Shown here: piece after piece, positions 14,738 through 25,200 of the stretch | Layout: every line of letters starts with the position of its first letter | Numbering within the stretch: position 1 is the stretch's first letter | NCBI RefSeq assembly: GCF_001645125.1 | Contig: NZ_LXKA01000350.1 | Span: forward strand, 1 to 38,346 | Direction of reading: 5' to 3' | Source of the DNA: Paraburkholderia ginsengiterrae | Lineage (GTDB): Bacteria > Pseudomonadota > Gammaproteobacteria > Burkholderiales > Burkholderiaceae | DNA length: 38,346 bases | Position numbers and translations under genes: made by a program | The notes under the pieces: generated by a model | The model's input: only the letters and a program-made list of their open reading frames with translations | Databases searched by the model: none | Told to the model about the DNA's origin: nothing

Positions 14738-15310
14738 TCAGCGGACCGCAGCGAGCCACCGCGCAGTGGCGCCAGCAATCCGGGCGCCGAACATGCGCGC
14801 CGTTTCGAGATCGCCGGCGGGCGGCGCTTCCTCGGGCGACGCGTCGGCCGGCGACTGCGTGAGCAGGCCCGTAAAGCCGCCCACGTAGTTCAGGTCGTTG
14901 CGCGTGGCCGCCTTGGTGTTCGACGGCATCATGCCGGTGCCTGCCCAGATCATGCTGTGCTGCATGGCCAGGGTGACGAAGTACTGGATCGTCGAGAACT
15001 TGTCGCCGTTCATGGTCGCCGAGTTGGTGAAGCCGGCCGCGATCTTGTCCTTCCACGTCTGGCCGAACCATGCCTTCGAGCTCGCGTCGGCGAATTTCTT
15101 GAAGTCGGCGGAAGGGCCGCCCATGTAGGTCGGCGCGCCGAAGATGATGGCGTCGGCCTCCGCCAGTTCGGTCCACGCCGCGTCGTCGATCTCGCCGACC
15201 GGCAGGAGTTTCGCGCTCGCGCCGGCGTCGAGGGCACCCGCCAGCACGGCCTCGGCGACTTTTTTCGTGTGGCCGTAGCCGCTGTGATAAACGATGACAA
15301 TCTTCGACAT
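14738..15310 (-). CDS. Flavodoxin-fold NAD(P)H:quinone oxidoreductase-type protein (WrbA-like)
   Basis: A 190-residue flavodoxin-fold protein. The FMN phosphate loop is [17 protein letters not shown] at residues 6-22. [17 protein letters not shown], the segment flanking the flavin, follows near residue 70, and the third loop contains [14 protein letters not shown]. These features match WrbA-type NAD(P)H:quinone oxidoreductases and related NADPH-dependent FMN reductases, which carry out two-electron quinone reduction. The ATG at 15310 gives [11 protein letters not shown] and is chosen over 15373. It is followed by hairpins and then argC on the same strand, 193 bases away. Exact enzyme class uncertain. 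Confidence 0.82.
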   Translation of the reverse strand: MSKIVIVYHSGYGHTKKVAEAVLAGALDAGASAKLLPVGEIDDAAWTELAEADAIIFGAPTYMGGPSADFKKFADASSKAWFGQTWKDKIAAGFTNSATMNGDKFSTIQYFVTLAMQHSMIWAGTGMMPSNTKAATRNDLNYVGGFTGLLTQSPADASPEEAPPAGDLETARMFGARIAGATARWLAAVR

Positions 15311-15516
15311 GGACTCTCCGCAAAGTAAGGGGGAAGGGCTGGGTACGGCGAAGGTGCGCACAGGCAGCGGCAAGTATGGCGCACATCGCGCGGGAACACC
15401 TTAACGTGCGCGAATGACAGAAATTTCGCGCAGGCGCCAATACGGGATAAGCGCTACACCAGCCGGACTTCGGCCCGGCGTCGACGTGAATGATTCAGGT
15501 CTCGCGACGCTCGCGC

Positions 15517-16119
15517 TTAGCGGCCGTAGTTGACCACCATCCGCGCACTGCCGAGCGTCGCGGTGCCGATCTCGTGATCGAACATCAGCGCGGGGCGGCC
15601 CTGTCCGAGTCGCAGGTCGCCGGTGCTGAGCGCATAAACGGTGATGATGTAGCGATGAGGTTTGCCCGGCGGCGGACAGGGGCCGCCATAGCCGCTGATT
15701 TCGAAGTCGTTGCGCGCCTCGACCGCGCCGAGCTTGCTGAGGAAGCCCGAGGCGCTGGCGTTCTCGGGCAGGCTGGCGACGCTGGCCGGGATGCCGGCGA
15801 CCGCCCAATGCCACCAGCCGCGGCCCGGCGCGTCCGGATCGAACATGGTGACCGCGAAGCTGCGTGTTCCGGGCGGCGCGTCATGCCAGCTCAGTTGCGG
15901 GGAGCGGTTGTCGCCTTTGCAGTCGTCCTGATTGAAAACCTGAGCGGCTTCCATCGTGCCGCCCGCGCGAACGCTGGCGCTCGTTACCGCGAACGTCCCC
16001 TCGGCGAGGGCGCGGGGACCATGGGCCACCCATAGCGCGAGACCCAGCATGGCGCAGGCGAAAGACGGTGAACGGCGAAACGGCAAAGCATTCGAAACAA
16101 CCTGGCAACGCGAGCGCAT
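15517..16119 (-). CDS. YbhB/YbcL family (PEBP-like) exported protein
   Basis: A 200-residue protein of the phosphatidylethanolamine-binding/Raf kinase inhibitor-like family. A hydrophobic segment at residues 20-40 ending in ARALAEG looks like a signal peptide, preceded by an Arg-rich start. The family motifs are DDCKGDNRSPQLSWHDAPPG, FDPDAPGRGWWHWAV and YGGPCPPPGKPHRYIITVYAL. The last one carries the anion-binding pocket His. The biological role of bacterial members is unclear. It is divergent from the RcsB-like regulator, with 265 bases between the starts. Confidence 0.87.
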   Translation of the reverse strand: MRSRCQVVSNALPFRRSPSFACAMLGLALWVAHGPRALAEGTFAVTSASVRAGGTMEAAQVFNQDDCKGDNRSPQLSWHDAPPGTRSFAVTMFDPDAPGRGWWHWAVAGIPASVASLPENASASGFLSKLGAVEARNDFEISGYGGPCPPPGKPHRYIITVYALSTGDLRLGQGRPALMFDHEIGTATLGSARMVVNYGR

Positions 16120-16384
16120 GTGCCGGTTCTCCTGTCAGGGCGCGAGACGGTTGTTCTCGCGATGATTATTGTCCCTATTTTGTGCCCCTAGGTCGAATCA
16201 AGTCTAACATTAGCTCTACGATGCATCATTGTTGTGATCTGGCGGATTTTGCGGATGGGAAATCGGCTATAGTCGGAGGAATTGTCGGCACGATCACTGG
16301 CCGCGTTCTCATCCGTTTGGACACATAGAAATCAAAGGCATGTCAGAAGTTCTGGAGAGTGGTTCATCTGTCGAGGGGAGGGCA

Positions 16385-17032
16385 ATGCAAGATCCAGTCA
16401 GGGTCGTGATCGCCGACGACCATCCGGTTATTCTCTTCGGCGCCGAGCAGGCTCTGCTCAAGTTTCCCGGTCTGCAGGTCGTCGCGCGTGCGCGGCAGTC
16501 AACGGAATTGATCAAGGTGCTGCAAACCGTTGCCTGCGACGTGCTCGTCACGGATCTGGCCATGCCGGGCGGTCAATATGGCGACGGCTTGCCGCTGATC
16601 GGCTATCTGCGTCGCAACTTCCCCAACCTTGCCATCGTCGTGCTGACCATGCTGGAAAACGCCGCGCTGCTCAAGCGGCTGAGCGAACTCGGCGTGACGT
16701 CTGTCGTCAACAAGTCGGACGACCTGAGCCACATTGGGCTCGCGGTGCAGCATGTCAGCCGCAACCTCGAATACATGAGCCCGTCCGTCAAAGCCGCGCT
16801 CGATACACTGCGCATGAACGCAGGCGGCAAGAGCGACGAAGTGATGTTGTCGCGGCGCGAACTGGAAGTCGTGCGCCTGTTCGTGTCGGGCATGACGATC
16901 AAGGAGATCTCGGAGCAACTCAACCGCAGCATCAAGACGATCAGCACGCAAAAGAACACGGCCATGCGCAAGCTCGGCATCGACCGGGATTCGGAGTTGT
17001 TCCAGTACGCGCACAAAGCAATGGCTTGCTGA
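16385..17032 (+). CDS. RcsB-like response regulator, LuxR-type DNA-binding domain
   Basis: A 215-residue response regulator. The receiver domain has the acidic pair in IADDHP (Asp11, Asp12), the phosphorylation site in TDLAMPGG (Asp57), and LTMLEN near residue 86. The LuxR-type helix-turn-helix covers SRRELEVVRLFVSGMTIKEI to LNRSIKTIS and QKNTAMRKLGI. Several stretches, including YGDG-LPLI and LNRSIKTIS, match Escherichia coli RcsB closely from memory. The start at 16385 is preferred over 16340: it has GAGGGGAGGG in front, and it places the phospho-Asp at 57, as in RcsB (Asp56). No histidine kinase lies beside it. A TATAGT box at 16268-16273 may be the -10. Partner and target genes unknown. 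Confidence 0.85.
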   Translation: MQDPVRVVIADDHPVILFGAEQALLKFPGLQVVARARQSTELIKVLQTVACDVLVTDLAMPGGQYGDGLPLIGYLRRNFPNLAIVVLTMLENAALLKRLSELGVTSVVNKSDDLSHIGLAVQHVSRNLEYMSPSVKAALDTLRMNAGGKSDEVMLSRRELEVVRLFVSGMTIKEISEQLNRSIKTISTQKNTAMRKLGIDRDSELFQYAHKAMAC

Positions 17033-17110
17033 ACCTCTCGTCGAGTACGACGGAAGCCAAGGGTGACCTGTCTTAAAGTCGCGCGTGTTTTTTCTAGGGC
17101 TGAAATAGAC

Positions 17111-17144
17111 AAAGGCCGCCTGTCGTGAGACAGGCGGCCTTTTT
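17111..17144. terminator. Bidirectional intrinsic terminator between the RcsB-like gene and pyrE
   Basis: AAAGGCCGCCTGTC (17111-17124), loop GTGA, GACAGGCGGCCTTT (17129-17142), then TT. The 14-bp perfect stem, with A's on one side and T's on the other, lies between two convergent genes and can end both transcripts. Confidence 0.93.
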
Positions 17145-17170
17145 ATTGAGTCCGCGTCAGGCAGTTGCGC

Positions 17171-17857
17171 TTATTGCGGCGTCGAGGTTGCGCCGCCGTG
17201 CGCAGCCGACCATTCAGCCGGCGCGTGCAGGAATTTTTCCACTTCGTCGAGCGTCTTGGTGTCGAAGTACTTGTTTTCCTTGGCGACGCGCAACACGTCC
17301 CACCACGTGGCCAGCGCGTGCAGATCGACGTCGATGTCTTTCAGCACCGACACGCTTTCCTTGAAGATGTTGTAGTGGAACAGCACGAAGCAGTGGTTCA
17401 CCGTCGCGCCGGCGGTGCGCAGCGCGTTGATGAAGTTGATCTTGCTGCGGCTGTCCGTGGTCAGGTCTTCGACTAGCAGCACGCGTTGACCTTCGGTCAA
17501 CAGGCCTTCGATCTGCGCATTACGGCCAAAACCCTTCGGCTTCTTGCGCACGTATTGCATCGGCACCATCAGGCGATCGGAGAGCCATGCCGCGAACGGG
17601 ATGCCGGCGGTTTCGCCGCCCGCGACGGCGTCGATCTGCTCATAGCCGACGTCGCGCAGGATGGTGGTTTCGGCCATTTCCATCAGGCCGCGGCGCACGC
17701 GCGGATACGAAATCAGCTTGCGGCAGTCGATATAAACCGGGCTCGCCCAGCCGGACGTGAAAATGTACGGTTTCTCCGCGTTGAAGTGCACTGCCTGTAC
17801 TTCCAGCAGCATCTTGGCGGTCGTGTCGGAGATCGTCTGGCGATCGAAGCCTGTCAT
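17171..17857 (-). CDS. pyrE: Orotate phosphoribosyltransferase
   Basis: A 228-residue enzyme of pyrimidine biosynthesis. It transfers ribose-phosphate from PRPP to orotate to give OMP. Characteristic parts are [17 protein letters not shown] near residue 35, [15 protein letters not shown], and the PRPP loop [14 protein letters not shown] near residue 125. The [14 protein letters not shown] flexible loop carries the catalytic lysines. The start at 17857 gives [18 protein letters not shown]; the frame extends upstream to 18187 without family support. The leader has a hairpin and a candidate promoter. It converges on the RcsB-like gene and diverges from the MFS transporter. Confidence 0.93.
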   Translation of the reverse strand: MTGFDRQTISDTTAKMLLEVQAVHFNAEKPYIFTSGWASPVYIDCRKLISYPRVRRGLMEMAETTILRDVGYEQIDAVAGGETAGIPFAAWLSDRLMVPMQYVRKKPKGFGRNAQIEGLLTEGQRVLLVEDLTTDSRSKINFINALRTAGATVNHCFVLFHYNIFKESVSVLKDIDVDLHALATWWDVLRVAKENKYFDTKTLDEVEKFLHAPAEWSAAHGGATSTPQ

Positions 17858-18245
17858 GGGCGAATCCTTGGGTGTGAGCGAGGAGAAGCGGGCGCGGAGC
17901 CCGATGGCGCAGCAGTGTGGTATGCCGCGCCTTGCCGGGCGGCGCCTTGATAGGCCAATACGCAACCGGCCAGCGGCGTGCGGGCCGGTTTTTGCTGCGC
18001 GCGTAGCCCGATATTTTACCCGAAATGGACCCTTCCGAGGAGGCCGTCGCGCGGGGCGGGGGTGAATGACGGTCATAACGGCCGCGCCGGCAGAGCCTCG
18101 CCCGCTTCGGGAGGCCCGGGCTGTGTGCCGCGTCCCGCCGCGGTGCCGGGTTCGCTTGTGGGCGACCTGGGGCGCCTTTACACTCACGCGAATTTCTCGG
18201 GCGCGCGTCGCCGCTTCTGCCCATTCGACCTACGGAATGCTTTCA
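17858..18245. other. Divergent promoter region of pyrE and the MFS gene
   Basis: The 388-base gap holds no gene. TAAAAT on the minus strand (18019-18014) is a candidate pyrE -10, without a clear -35. Downstream of it, in the pyrE leader, AACCGGCC (17964-17971) and GGCCGGTT (17983-17990) form a perfect 8-bp stem with an 11-base loop, without a T-run on the minus strand. For the MFS gene no convincing promoter is seen, only a purine stretch near 18234. Confidence 0.4.
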
Positions 18246-19478
18246 ATGGATGCCGCTCCCTCCGCCACCGCCACTCGCGCCGTCGCCAGAAAAGGCTACG
18301 CCGGCCGCGCACTGATTGCCTCGGTGCTGGGCTATGCGATGGACGGCTTCGATCTGCTGATTCTCGGTTTCATGCTGCCGGCGATTGCCGCCGACCTGCA
18401 TCTGAGCTCGACGCAGGCAGGTTCGCTCGTCACGTGGACGTTGATCGGCGCGGTAGCGGGCGGACTGATCTTTGGCGTGCTGAGCGACTATTTCGGCCGT
18501 GTGCGCATGCTGACGTGGACCATTCTGATCTTCGCCGTCTTCACGGGCCTTTGCGCGCTGGCGCAAGGTTATACCGATCTGCTGGCCTACCGGACCATCG
18601 CGGGGATCGGGCTCGGGGGCGAGTTCGGCATCGGCATGACGCTGGTGGCCGAAGCCTGGCCCGCGGCGCAGCGGGCGCGCGTGTCGTCGTATGTCGGCTT
18701 GGGGTGGCAACTCGGCGTTTTGGCGGCGGCGTTGCTCACACCGCTGCTGCTGCCGGTGATCGGCTGGCGCGGCATGTTCGCATTGGGGTTGCTGCCCGCC
18801 GTCGTGTCGTTTTTCGTGCGACGCCGCGTCGAGGAGCCGGCTCTTTTCACCGAGCGCGTGACGCGCGGCATGCCCGAGCTGCCTTTGAAACTGCTGGTGG
18901 CCGATGGTCGCACCACGCGAGCCAGTATCGGCGTGGCGGTTCTCTGTTCAGTGCAGAATTTCGGCTACTACGGGCTGATGATCTGGCTGCCGAGTTACCT
19001 GTCGAAGACCTTTGGTTATTCGCTGACGCAGTCCGGACTGTGGACGGCCGTCACGGTTCTCGGCATGGCGTGCGGCATCTGGCTGTTCGGTGTCGCCGCT
19101 GACCGTTTTGGCCGCAAGCCGGCATTTCTGTTCTACCAGGCGGGCGCGGTGACGATGGTGTATGTCTACGCGCACCTGACCACGCCCATGGCGCTGCTGA
19201 TCGGCGGCGCGGCGATGGGCGTGTTCGTTAACGGCATGATTGGCGGTTACGGGGCGCTGATCTCCGAACTCTATCCCACCGAGGCGCGCGCCACCGCGCA
19301 GAACGTGCTGTTCAATATCGGCCGCGCGGTGGGCGGTTTCGGGCCGCTGGTGGTGGGCGCTTTGGCCGCGCGCTATTCGTTCGGTGCGGCGCTCGCTTTG
19401 CTTGCGTCGATCTACGTGCTGGACATCATTGCGACGCTTTTCCTGATCCCCGAGCGGCGCGGCAGCGAACTCCAATGA
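18246..19478 (+). CDS. MFS transporter, probable aromatic-acid/sugar-type
   Basis: A protein of about 410 residues with twelve hydrophobic segments. The first helix contains GYAMDGFDLLILGFMLPAI, with the Asp pair position typical of the aromatic acid:H+ symporter and related MFS families. The loop motif GVLSDYFGRVRML follows near residue 80, and its counterpart GVAADRFGRKPAF lies in the second half. The RTIAGIGLGGEFGIG segment is also typical. It would move an organic acid or sugar across the inner membrane with protons. The ATG at 18246 is preferred, with GGA nine bases before it; 18237 is an alternative. Transcribed divergently from pyrE. Substrate unknown. Confidence 0.85.
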   Translation: MDAAPSATATRAVARKGYAGRALIASVLGYAMDGFDLLILGFMLPAIAADLHLSSTQAGSLVTWTLIGAVAGGLIFGVLSDYFGRVRMLTWTILIFAVFTGLCALAQGYTDLLAYRTIAGIGLGGEFGIGMTLVAEAWPAAQRARVSSYVGLGWQLGVLAAALLTPLLLPVIGWRGMFALGLLPAVVSFFVRRRVEEPALFTERVTRGMPELPLKLLVADGRTTRASIGVAVLCSVQNFGYYGLMIWLPSYLSKTFGYSLTQSGLWTAVTVLGMACGIWLFGVAADRFGRKPAFLFYQAGAVTMVYVYAHLTTPMALLIGGAAMGVFVNGMIGGYGALISELYPTEARATAQNVLFNIGRAVGGFGPLVVGALAARYSFGAALALLASIYVLDIIATLFLIPERRGSELQ

Positions 19479-19801
19479 GCGTGTGCGGCTTGCCGTTACA
19501 GTTGTGCGAATACGCGCGGTAAAAGCGGTCAGCGGGCGACCGGATGCGGCGCCGCAGCATTGCCGGCCCCTGTTTCGCCGATGGTGTGTCATGTTAACCA
19601 CTCGGTGCATCGACGCCTTCGGGGTGTACACTAATCGCCCCACGAAGCACTCCGCACCGTCCTGTCCTCCGCCGAGGTTCGACGCCGCGCCCAACCGGTG
19701 CACGCGAAAACTGCCTCGGTCGATTATCCATTCGATAGACGCAAGCGACGCGAACGGTGCGATGTGCCGGGCCCAATTATTTACGTCTCGCAGGTCAAAA
19801 A
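19479..19801. other. Leader region of maeB, no gene seen
   Basis: This 323-base gap precedes maeB. TACACT at 19627-19632 is a possible -10 without a clear -35, and would give a leader of about 160 bases. No intrinsic terminator for the MFS gene is evident, so read-through into maeB is possible. AGGT nine bases before the maeB ATG is a weak ribosome site. Confidence 0.35.
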
Positions 19802-22084
19802 ATGGACGAACAACTTAAGCAAAGCGCTCTCGCCTACCACCAGAATCCGAAACCCGGCAAGATTTCGGTCACACCAACCAAGCCGCTGTCGAACCAGCTC
19901 GATCTGTCGCTGGCGTACTCGCCGGGCGTCGCCGCGGCGTGTATGGCGATCTACGACGAACCGCTCGACGCGCAGAAGTACACCTCGCGCGGCAACCTCG
20001 TCGGCGTGATCACGAACGGCACGGCCGTGCTCGGTCTGGGCAACATTGGCCCGCTCGCCGCTAAGCCGGTGATGGAAGGCAAGGGCTGCCTGTTCAAGAA
20101 GTTCGCGGGCATCGACGTGTTCGACATCGAACTCTCCGAGTCCGATCCGGACAAGCTGGTCGAGGCGATCGCGATGCTCGAACCCACGCTGGGCGGCATC
20201 AACCTCGAAGACATCAAGGCGCCCGAGTGCTTCTACATCGAGAAGAAGCTGCGTGAGCGCATGAAGATTCCGGTCTTCCACGACGATCAGCACGGCACGG
20301 CGATCATCGCCTCGGCGGCGATTCTGAATGGCCTGAAAGTGGTCGGCAAGAAGCTCGACGAAGTGAAGCTGGTGTGTTCGGGTGCGGGCGCGGCGGCGAT
20401 CGCATGCCTGGATCTGCTGGTGAACCTGGGGTTGTCGAAGAAGAACGTTCTCGTTGTCGATTCGAAGGGCGTGATCTACGAAGGCCGCGGCAACCTCGAT
20501 CCGTCGAAGGAACGTTACGCGGCGAACACCGAAGCGCGCACGCTGGCCGACGCGATTCGTGGCGCCGACGTGTTCCTCGGCTGTTCGAGCGGCGGCGTGC
20601 TGAAGCCGGAAATGGTCGCGGAAATGGGTACCCAGCCGTTGATTCTTGCGCTGGCGAACCCCGACCCGGAAATCCGCCCGGAAGACGCGAAGAAGGTGCG
20701 CCCGGACTGCATCATCGCAACGGGCCGTTCGGACTACCCGAACCAGGTCAACAACGTGCTGTGCTTCCCGTTCATCTTCCGCGGCGCGCTGGATGTCGGC
20801 GCGACCACGATCACGGAAGAAATGAAGCTCGCCTGCGTGCGCGCCATCGCCGAGCTGGCGGAAGAAACCGATCAGGGCGATGAAGTCGCGAAGGCCTACG
20901 AAGGCCACTCGCTGGAATTCGGTCCCGAGTACCTGATTCCGAAGCCGTTCGATCCGCGCCTGATCATCAAGATCGCGCCGGCCGTCGCGCAAGCGGCAAT
21001 GGATTCGGGCGTCGCTACCCGTCCGATCAAGGACATGGAGGCGTACCGCGAAGAGCTTGGCACCACGGTGTACCGCACAGGCATGGTCATGCGCCCGGTG
21101 TTCGCCGCGGCGAAGTCGGAGCCGGCGCGCATCGTGTTCGCCGAAGGTGAAGACGAGCGCGTGCTGCGCGCCGCACAGTTCGTGCTGCTGGAAAAGATCG
21201 CCAAGCCGATTCTGGTCGGCCGTCCGTCGGTGATCGAAATGCGTCTGAAGAAAATGGGCTCGAAGCTCAAGTGCGGCGAAGACGTCGAGATCGTCGATCC
21301 GGAAGACGATCCGCGCTATCAGAAATGCTGGCAGGCGTACCACGAACTCGGCGCTCGCGAGGGCGTGACGCCGGACGTCGCGAAGGCAGCGATGCGCAAG
21401 TTCAACACGCTGATCGGCGCGATCCTCGTGCGCCTCGGCGAAGCGGACGGCATGATCTGCGGCATGATCGGCCAGTACCACACGCATCTGAAGTTCATCG
21501 AGCAGGTGCTGGGCAAGGCGGACAACGTCGAGAACTTTGCCGCCATGAACCTGCTGATGCTGCCGGGCCGCAATCTGTTCATCTGCGACACGTACGTGAA
21601 CGAGACGCCGACTGCCGAGCAGCTCGCCGATATGACCATGCTCGCGTCGCGTGAAATCGAGAAGTTCGGTATCACGCCGAAGGTCGCCTTGCTGTCGAAT
21701 TCGAACTTTGGCAGCGCGCCTTCGTCGTCGTCGCAACGCATGGCCGCGGCTCGCAAGCTGATTGCCGAGCGCGCGCCGTCGCTCGAGATCGACGGTGAGA
21801 TGCATGGCGACGCGGCATTGTCCGAAGTGGTCCGCAAGGCTGCGTTCCCGGGCACGACGCTCACCGGCGAAGCGAATCTGCTGATCATGCCGAATGTGGA
21901 AGCGGCCAACATCGCGTACAACCTGCTGAAGATGGTGGGCGGCGAAGGCGTGACGGTGGGTCCGTTCCTGCTGGGCGCGGAAAAGCCGGTGCACATTCTG
22001 ACGCCTGCAGCGACGGTGCGCCGGATCATCAACATGACGGCGGTGGCTTCGGCTAACGCACGCAAGCTGGTGAACGCGAAGTAA
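19802..22084 (+). CDS. maeB: NADP-dependent malic enzyme with phosphotransacetylase-like domain
   Basis: A 760-residue fusion enzyme. Residues about 15-420 are the malic enzyme. They include [13 protein letters not shown] near the start, the metal and substrate segment [20 protein letters not shown] near residue 165, and the nucleotide loop [20 protein letters not shown]. Residues about 430-760 match the phosphotransacetylase family, with [16 protein letters not shown] and [20 protein letters not shown]. The enzyme decarboxylates malate to pyruvate with NADP; the C-terminal domain is thought to be regulatory and not transferase-active. Length fits E. coli MaeB (about 759). A terminator follows. 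Confidence 0.93.
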   Translation: MDEQLKQSALAYHQNPKPGKISVTPTKPLSNQLDLSLAYSPGVAAACMAIYDEPLDAQKYTSRGNLVGVITNGTAVLGLGNIGPLAAKPVMEGKGCLFKKFAGIDVFDIELSESDPDKLVEAIAMLEPTLGGINLEDIKAPECFYIEKKLRERMKIPVFHDDQHGTAIIASAAILNGLKVVGKKLDEVKLVCSGAGAAAIACLDLLVNLGLSKKNVLVVDSKGVIYEGRGNLDPSKERYAANTEARTLADAIRGADVFLGCSSGGVLKPEMVAEMGTQPLILALANPDPEIRPEDAKKVRPDCIIATGRSDYPNQVNNVLCFPFIFRGALDVGATTITEEMKLACVRAIAELAEETDQGDEVAKAYEGHSLEFGPEYLIPKPFDPRLIIKIAPAVAQAAMDSGVATRPIKDMEAYREELGTTVYRTGMVMRPVFAAAKSEPARIVFAEGEDERVLRAAQFVLLEKIAKPILVGRPSVIEMRLKKMGSKLKCGEDVEIVDPEDDPRYQKCWQAYHELGAREGVTPDVAKAAMRKFNTLIGAILVRLGEADGMICGMIGQYHTHLKFIEQVLGKADNVENFAAMNLLMLPGRNLFICDTYVNETPTAEQLADMTMLASREIEKFGITPKVALLSNSNFGSAPSSSSQRMAAARKLIAERAPSLEIDGEMHGDAALSEVVRKAAFPGTTLTGEANLLIMPNVEAANIAYNLLKMVGGEGVTVGPFLLGAEKPVHILTPAATVRRIINMTAVASANARKLVNAK

Positions 22085-22150
22085 TGCGAGTGTTCTGAGG
22101 CTTGAAGCGGCCGCCCGGTGAGGCGTCCGCTACCAGTCTGCGAGTCTGTG

Positions 22151-22188
22151 AAAACGCCACGGGAGTTGATTCCGTGGCGTTTTTTTTT
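22151..22188 (+). terminator. Intrinsic terminator of maeB
   Basis: AACGCCACGG (22153-22162), a 9-base loop, CCGTGGCGTT (22172-22181) and a run of nine T's. Perfect stem, 69 bases past the maeB stop. Confidence 0.93.
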
Positions 22189-22212
22189 GCATCTACGATG
22201 CTGCAACGTGAA

Positions 22213-22250
22213 AAAAAGCGGCAGGCCTTTCAGACTGCCGCTTTTTCCTT
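22213..22250. terminator. Bidirectional terminator between maeB and the ferredoxin oxidoreductase gene
   Basis: AAAAAGCGGCAG (22213-22224) pairs with CTGCCGCTTTTT (22235-22246) around a 10-base loop, with A-rich and T-rich sides. It lies 38 bases after the stop codon of the minus-strand gene and can end transcripts from both sides. Confidence 0.9.
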
Positions 22251-22283
22251 TTTTTGACCGATGCGCCGGTCAGGCGATTGCCG

Positions 22284-25200
22284 TCACGCGGCGTGCTGCG
22301 CCTTGCCCGCGTCAGTCGAACGCCAACGCGTCAGCAACTCGTTCCACTTGACGCGTACACCCTTCAGGTTGTTTTCCTTGACGTGGCCATAGCCGCGGAT
22401 GCCGTCCGGCAGATTCGCCAGTTCGATCGCGAGCTCACGCTTGCCCGCAGTCAAGCCGCCGATCAGTTCACGCACCAGCGCCTCGTACTCGACGATCAGT
22501 GCACGTTCGGTGCGACGCTCCTCCGTCTTGCCGAACACGTCGAACGCGGTGCCACGCAGGAACTTGAACTTGGCGAGCACGTGCATTGCGCTGAACACCC
22601 AGGGGCCGTACTTCTTCTTCACCAGATGACCTTGCGCGTCCTTCTTGGAGAACGTGGGCGGTGCGAGGTGAATATGAAGCTTCCAGTCGCCTTCGAAATT
22701 CGCCTTGAGCTTTTCGATGAACGCCGGGTCGCTGTACAGGCGGGCGACTTCGTACTCGTCCTTGTAGGCCATCAGCTTATGCAGGTTCTTCGCCACCGCT
22801 TCGGTCAGCGGCAACTGGCCGTCGATCGAATCGAGCGACGATTCGGCCACGCGCACCTGCGATACCAGCGCGCGATAGCGGTCGGCATACGCGCTGTTCT
22901 GCCACGCGGCGAGGTAATCGGCGCGTTTGTCGATCAGCGTGTCGAGCGCCTTCGGCGTATGCAGCGAAATGATCTTGCTGCTTGCCGCTTCCGCTGTAGC
23001 GCCGCGTCCTTGCGATTGCACGAGCTTGCGCACCGCGGCCAGATCGTGTGCCGCACGGCGGCCCCATTCGAATGCCGCCCGGTTCTTCTCGACCTGGACG
23101 TTGTTCAGTTCGATAGCGCGGATCAGCGACTGATACGTTAGCGGAATCCACCCACGTTGCCACGCGTAGCCGAGCACGAACGGATTGGTATAGATCGCGT
23201 CGCCGAGCAGCGCGACGGCGAAGTGATTCGCGTCGACCGTATCCACGCCGTCGTCGCCGGCGGCGGCGCGCACGTCGGCTTCCGTGCTGCTGCCCGGGAA
23301 GCGCCAGTTCGGGTTCTTGATGAGTTCGGCGGTCGGCGTGTGAGCGCTGTTCAGCACGACGCGCGTGCGGCCCGCCTGCATGCGCGAAACGCATTCGTCG
23401 CTGGCCGTGACGATCGCGTCGCAGCCGATCACCAGACTCGCTTCGCCCATGGCGATGCGGGTTGCGTGGATGTCGGCCGGACTCTTCGCGATCTGCACGT
23501 GGCTCATCACGGCGCCGCCTTTCTGCGCGAGGCCGGTGACGTCGAGCACCGTGACGCCCTTGCTTTCCAGGTGCCCGGCCATGCCGAGCAACGCACCGAT
23601 CGTCACGACACCCGTGCCGCCGACACCCGTCACCAGCACGCCGTAAGGACGTTCGATGGACGGCAGTTCGGGGTCCGGCACCGGCGGCATCGCGTCGCCG
23701 CCGACGCCCGAGGCGGCCTTGGGCTTGCGCAACTGGCCGCCTTCAACGGAGACGAAGCTCGGGCAGAACCCGTTCACGCACGAAAAATCCTTGTTGCAAG
23801 ACGACTGATTGATCTGACGCTTGGTGCCGTACTCGGTGTCGACTGGCTCGACCGACAGGCAGTTCGACTTCACCGAACAATCGCCGCAGCCTTCGCAGAC
23901 GGCGTCGTTAATCACGACACGCCGGGCCGGATCCGGATACGTGCCGCGCTTCCTGCGGCGGCGCTTCTCGGTCGCGCAAGTCTGGTCGTAAATCAGAATC
24001 GTGGTGCCGGTCACTTCTCGCAGTTGGCGTTGCACCTCGTCGAGCTTCTCGCGATGGTGAATGTCGATTCCCGGCGCGAGGCCGACGTTGGCCGAGTACT
24101 TCTCGGGCTCGTCGGTGACGATCACGATCTTCGTCGCGCCTTCGGCGGCGAGCTGGTGCGTGATCTGCGGCACGGTGAGCACGCCGTCGACCGGTTGGCC
24201 GCCGGTCATGGCGACCGCATCGTTATAGAGCAGCTTGTAGGTGATGTTCGCCTTCGACGCGATTGCCGCGCGAATGGCCAGCAGACCGGAGTGGAAGTAG
24301 GTGCCGTCGCCGAGATTGGCGAAGACGTGCTTGTCGTTGGTGAACGGCGCCTGGCCGATCCACGCGACGCCTTCGCCGCCCATCTGGCTGAAGGTGCTGG
24401 TGCTGCGGTCCATCCAGACCGTCATGTAGTGGCAACCAATGCCGGCCATGGCACGCGAACCTTCCGGCACGTTGGTCGACGTGTTGTGCGGGCAACCCGA
24501 GCAGAACCACGGCTTGCGTTCGGCTTCCACGCGCGGGCGCGCCAGTGCCTTTTCCTTCGCTTCGATTACCGCGATACGTGTGGCGATGCGAGCGCGCACA
24601 TCGGACGGCAGGTCGAACTTGTCCAGGCGCGTAGCGATGGCCTTGGCGATGATCGCCGGCGAGAGTTCGTAGTGGGCCGGCAGCAGCCAGTTGCCCATCG
24701 GCACCGACCATTCGCCGCCTGCGCCGTCTTTCTCGTCGAACTTGCCGAACACGCGCGGACGCTGGGCGTCGGGCCAGTTGTACAGTTCTTCCTTGATCGC
24801 GTATTCGAGAATCTGGCGCTTTTCCTCGACAACCAGAATTTCGTCGAGGCCGCGCGCGAAAGCATGCGCGCCTTGCGCTTCGAGCGGCCACACGCAGCCG
24901 ACCTTATACAGGCGAATGCCGATGCGCGAGCAGGTTTCGTCATCGAGCCCGAGGTCGGTCAACGCCTGACGCACGTCGAGATAGGCCTTGCCGCCGGTCA
25001 TGATGCCAAAGCGGGCGTGCGGCGAATCGATTTCGACACGGTCCAGTTTGTTCGCGCGCACGTAGGCGAGCGCGGCGTACCACTTGTAGTCGAGCAGACG
25101 CGCTTCCTGCACCAGCGGCGGATCCGGCCAGCGGATATTCAGGCCGCCGTCGGGCATGTTGAAGTCGTCGGGCAGGATGATTTTGGTGCGGTGCGGATCG

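Noticed and set aside
19781-21994. A 737-residue open frame on the minus strand opposite maeB
   Set aside because: Arg/His/Asp-rich composition typical of the reverse complement of a GC-rich gene, no family motifs, and fully covered by a clear maeB.
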